IMG/VR virus record: IMGVR_UViG_3300036846_001120
Coordinates: 1-23,028 of that record
DNA from: a virus
DNA: 23,028 bases
Reading direction: 5' to 3' (one strand)
A program made the translations under genes and the position numbers. Below are positions 22,646 through 23,028 of this stretch, piece after piece (positions within the stretch are counted from its first letter, which is position 1; each line of letters opens with the position of its first letter). The notes below the pieces were generated by a model. That model made no database searches and was not told where the DNA came from. It saw nothing but the letters and a program-made list of their open reading frames with translations.

Positions 22646-23028
22646 CTACCTCACATGGTAACTATTACGCTCCGGCTGACGTTGCCATGGCGCGCCCTGA
22701 CGCCGGGCTGCAAGTGATCCTTGCGGGAGACGGTAGCGCGCCTCACGCTGACGGTCACGATGGAAGAACCTGCACAAATAGCCGAAAGCGTCACCAGGGT
22801 GTGAGTACTGGTTCTTCTCAGGATCATGCCCACGGAGCGTCTCGCGCTTCAAGTCGGCAGAGTAGCGCCAACCTCCTTTCAAAGCACGAATCAGCATCTG
22901 GCAAGAAGGATCGATCTGCAGGGCCGCCCGGCCTTCGATGAGCGCGTTGGTGTAGTGGTCGATCGCATCCAGTCTCAAGGGAAGGCGATTGTTGGACTCG
23001 ACGTCAACCTCGTAGTGCTGCCTGAATA
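22646..23028 (-). CDS. Terminase large subunit, C-terminal end (5' truncated by window)
   Basis: An open frame enters from the right edge and ends at TAG 22648-22646, giving about 127 residues. It contains RLDAIDHYTNALIEGRAALQIDPSCQMLIRALKGGWRY and then LKRETLRGHDPEKNQYSHPGDAFGYLCRFF. The (L/I)IDPxCxxLxxALxGGYRY followed by PEKNxYSHxxDAxxY pattern is the end of the nuclease domain of large terminases (the DNA-packaging motor), where the final Asp of SHxxDA is part of the metal site that cuts concatemers. ATPase motifs lie outside the window. A small Cys-rich gene starts one base after the stop. The last 40 residues are basic and Arg-rich (RDRQREARYRLPQGSLAARRQ). The other frames here show no better coding character. 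Confidence 0.85.
   Translation of the reverse strand, partial: FRQHYEVDVESNNRLPLRLDAIDHYTNALIEGRAALQIDPSCQMLIRALKGGWRYSADLKRETLRGHDPEKNQYSHPGDAFGYLCRFFHRDRQREARYRLPQGSLAARRQGAPWQRQPERNSYHVR

Noticed and set aside
22651-22833. Alternative minus-strand frame at the terminase C-terminus, possibly a frameshift
   Set aside because: The main frame runs straight to a TAG next to the start of the next gene with its SD, so no frameshift is needed.
1-23028. tRNA genes, origins, attachment sites
   Set aside because: No cloverleaf, iteron cluster or integrase-linked repeat was seen; almost all bases are coding.

Overview
This window is a stretch of a tailed double-stranded DNA phage (free phage or prophage) carrying the packaging, capsid and virion-protein module. 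The evidence is the gene order terminase large subunit > small Cys-rich protein > portal > putative scaffold > N4-gp56-type major capsid protein > decoration and tail-like proteins > adaptor > internal virion proteins > tail protein > peptidoglycan hydrolase > fibre-like proteins. The DNA is GC-rich, with strong GC at third codon positions, which creates many long antisense shadow ORFs. Genes are packed almost edge to edge (ATGA, TAATG or a few bases between neighbours), Shine-Dalgarno (SD) sequences are clear, and no tRNA, integrase or bacterial housekeeping gene is seen. The host is probably a Gram-negative proteobacterium, but the sequence does not fix it.

Nearly everything is on the minus strand, so the operon is read from right to left. 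Right part (23028-19898): C-terminal end of the terminase, a 59-residue Cys-rich protein, the portal, and a 96-residue protein whose gene starts inside the portal gene in another frame. Capsid part (19898-15369): a Pro/Ala-rich scaffold candidate, then the major capsid gene bracketed by two free-standing HNH-AP2 homing-type endonucleases, then an Ig-like protein and two small beta-rich proteins. Middle (15372-10763): a conserved-looking hypothetical, a SPRY protein with a very long Ala/Gly tail, a poly-Glu protein, a small hypothetical, an adaptor-like protein and an Ala-rich virion protein. Left-centre (10750-4175): one giant 2191-residue polyvalent virion protein with an HEXXH metallopeptidase-like site. 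Left (4167-1): a tail protein, a peptidoglycan-binding lysin, one isolated plus-strand gene, two fibre-like proteins and a lectin-like protein cut by the window edge.

The terminase pumps DNA through the portal into a shell built from the capsid protein on the scaffold. The adaptor closes the portal. The giant protein and its Ala-rich neighbour are probably packaged and ejected. The lysin opens peptidoglycan, and the SPRY, fibre-like, BppU-like and lectin-like proteins probably decorate the capsid or bind the host. The least ordinary features are the paired endonucleases around the capsid gene with hairpins over their ribosome binding sites, the inverted single gene whose start and stop signals are shared palindromes, the overlapping gene inside the portal, and the giant zincin-like virion protein. 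No holin, polymerase, integrase, reverse transcriptase or CRISPR locus is visible, and no intrinsic terminator could be identified.
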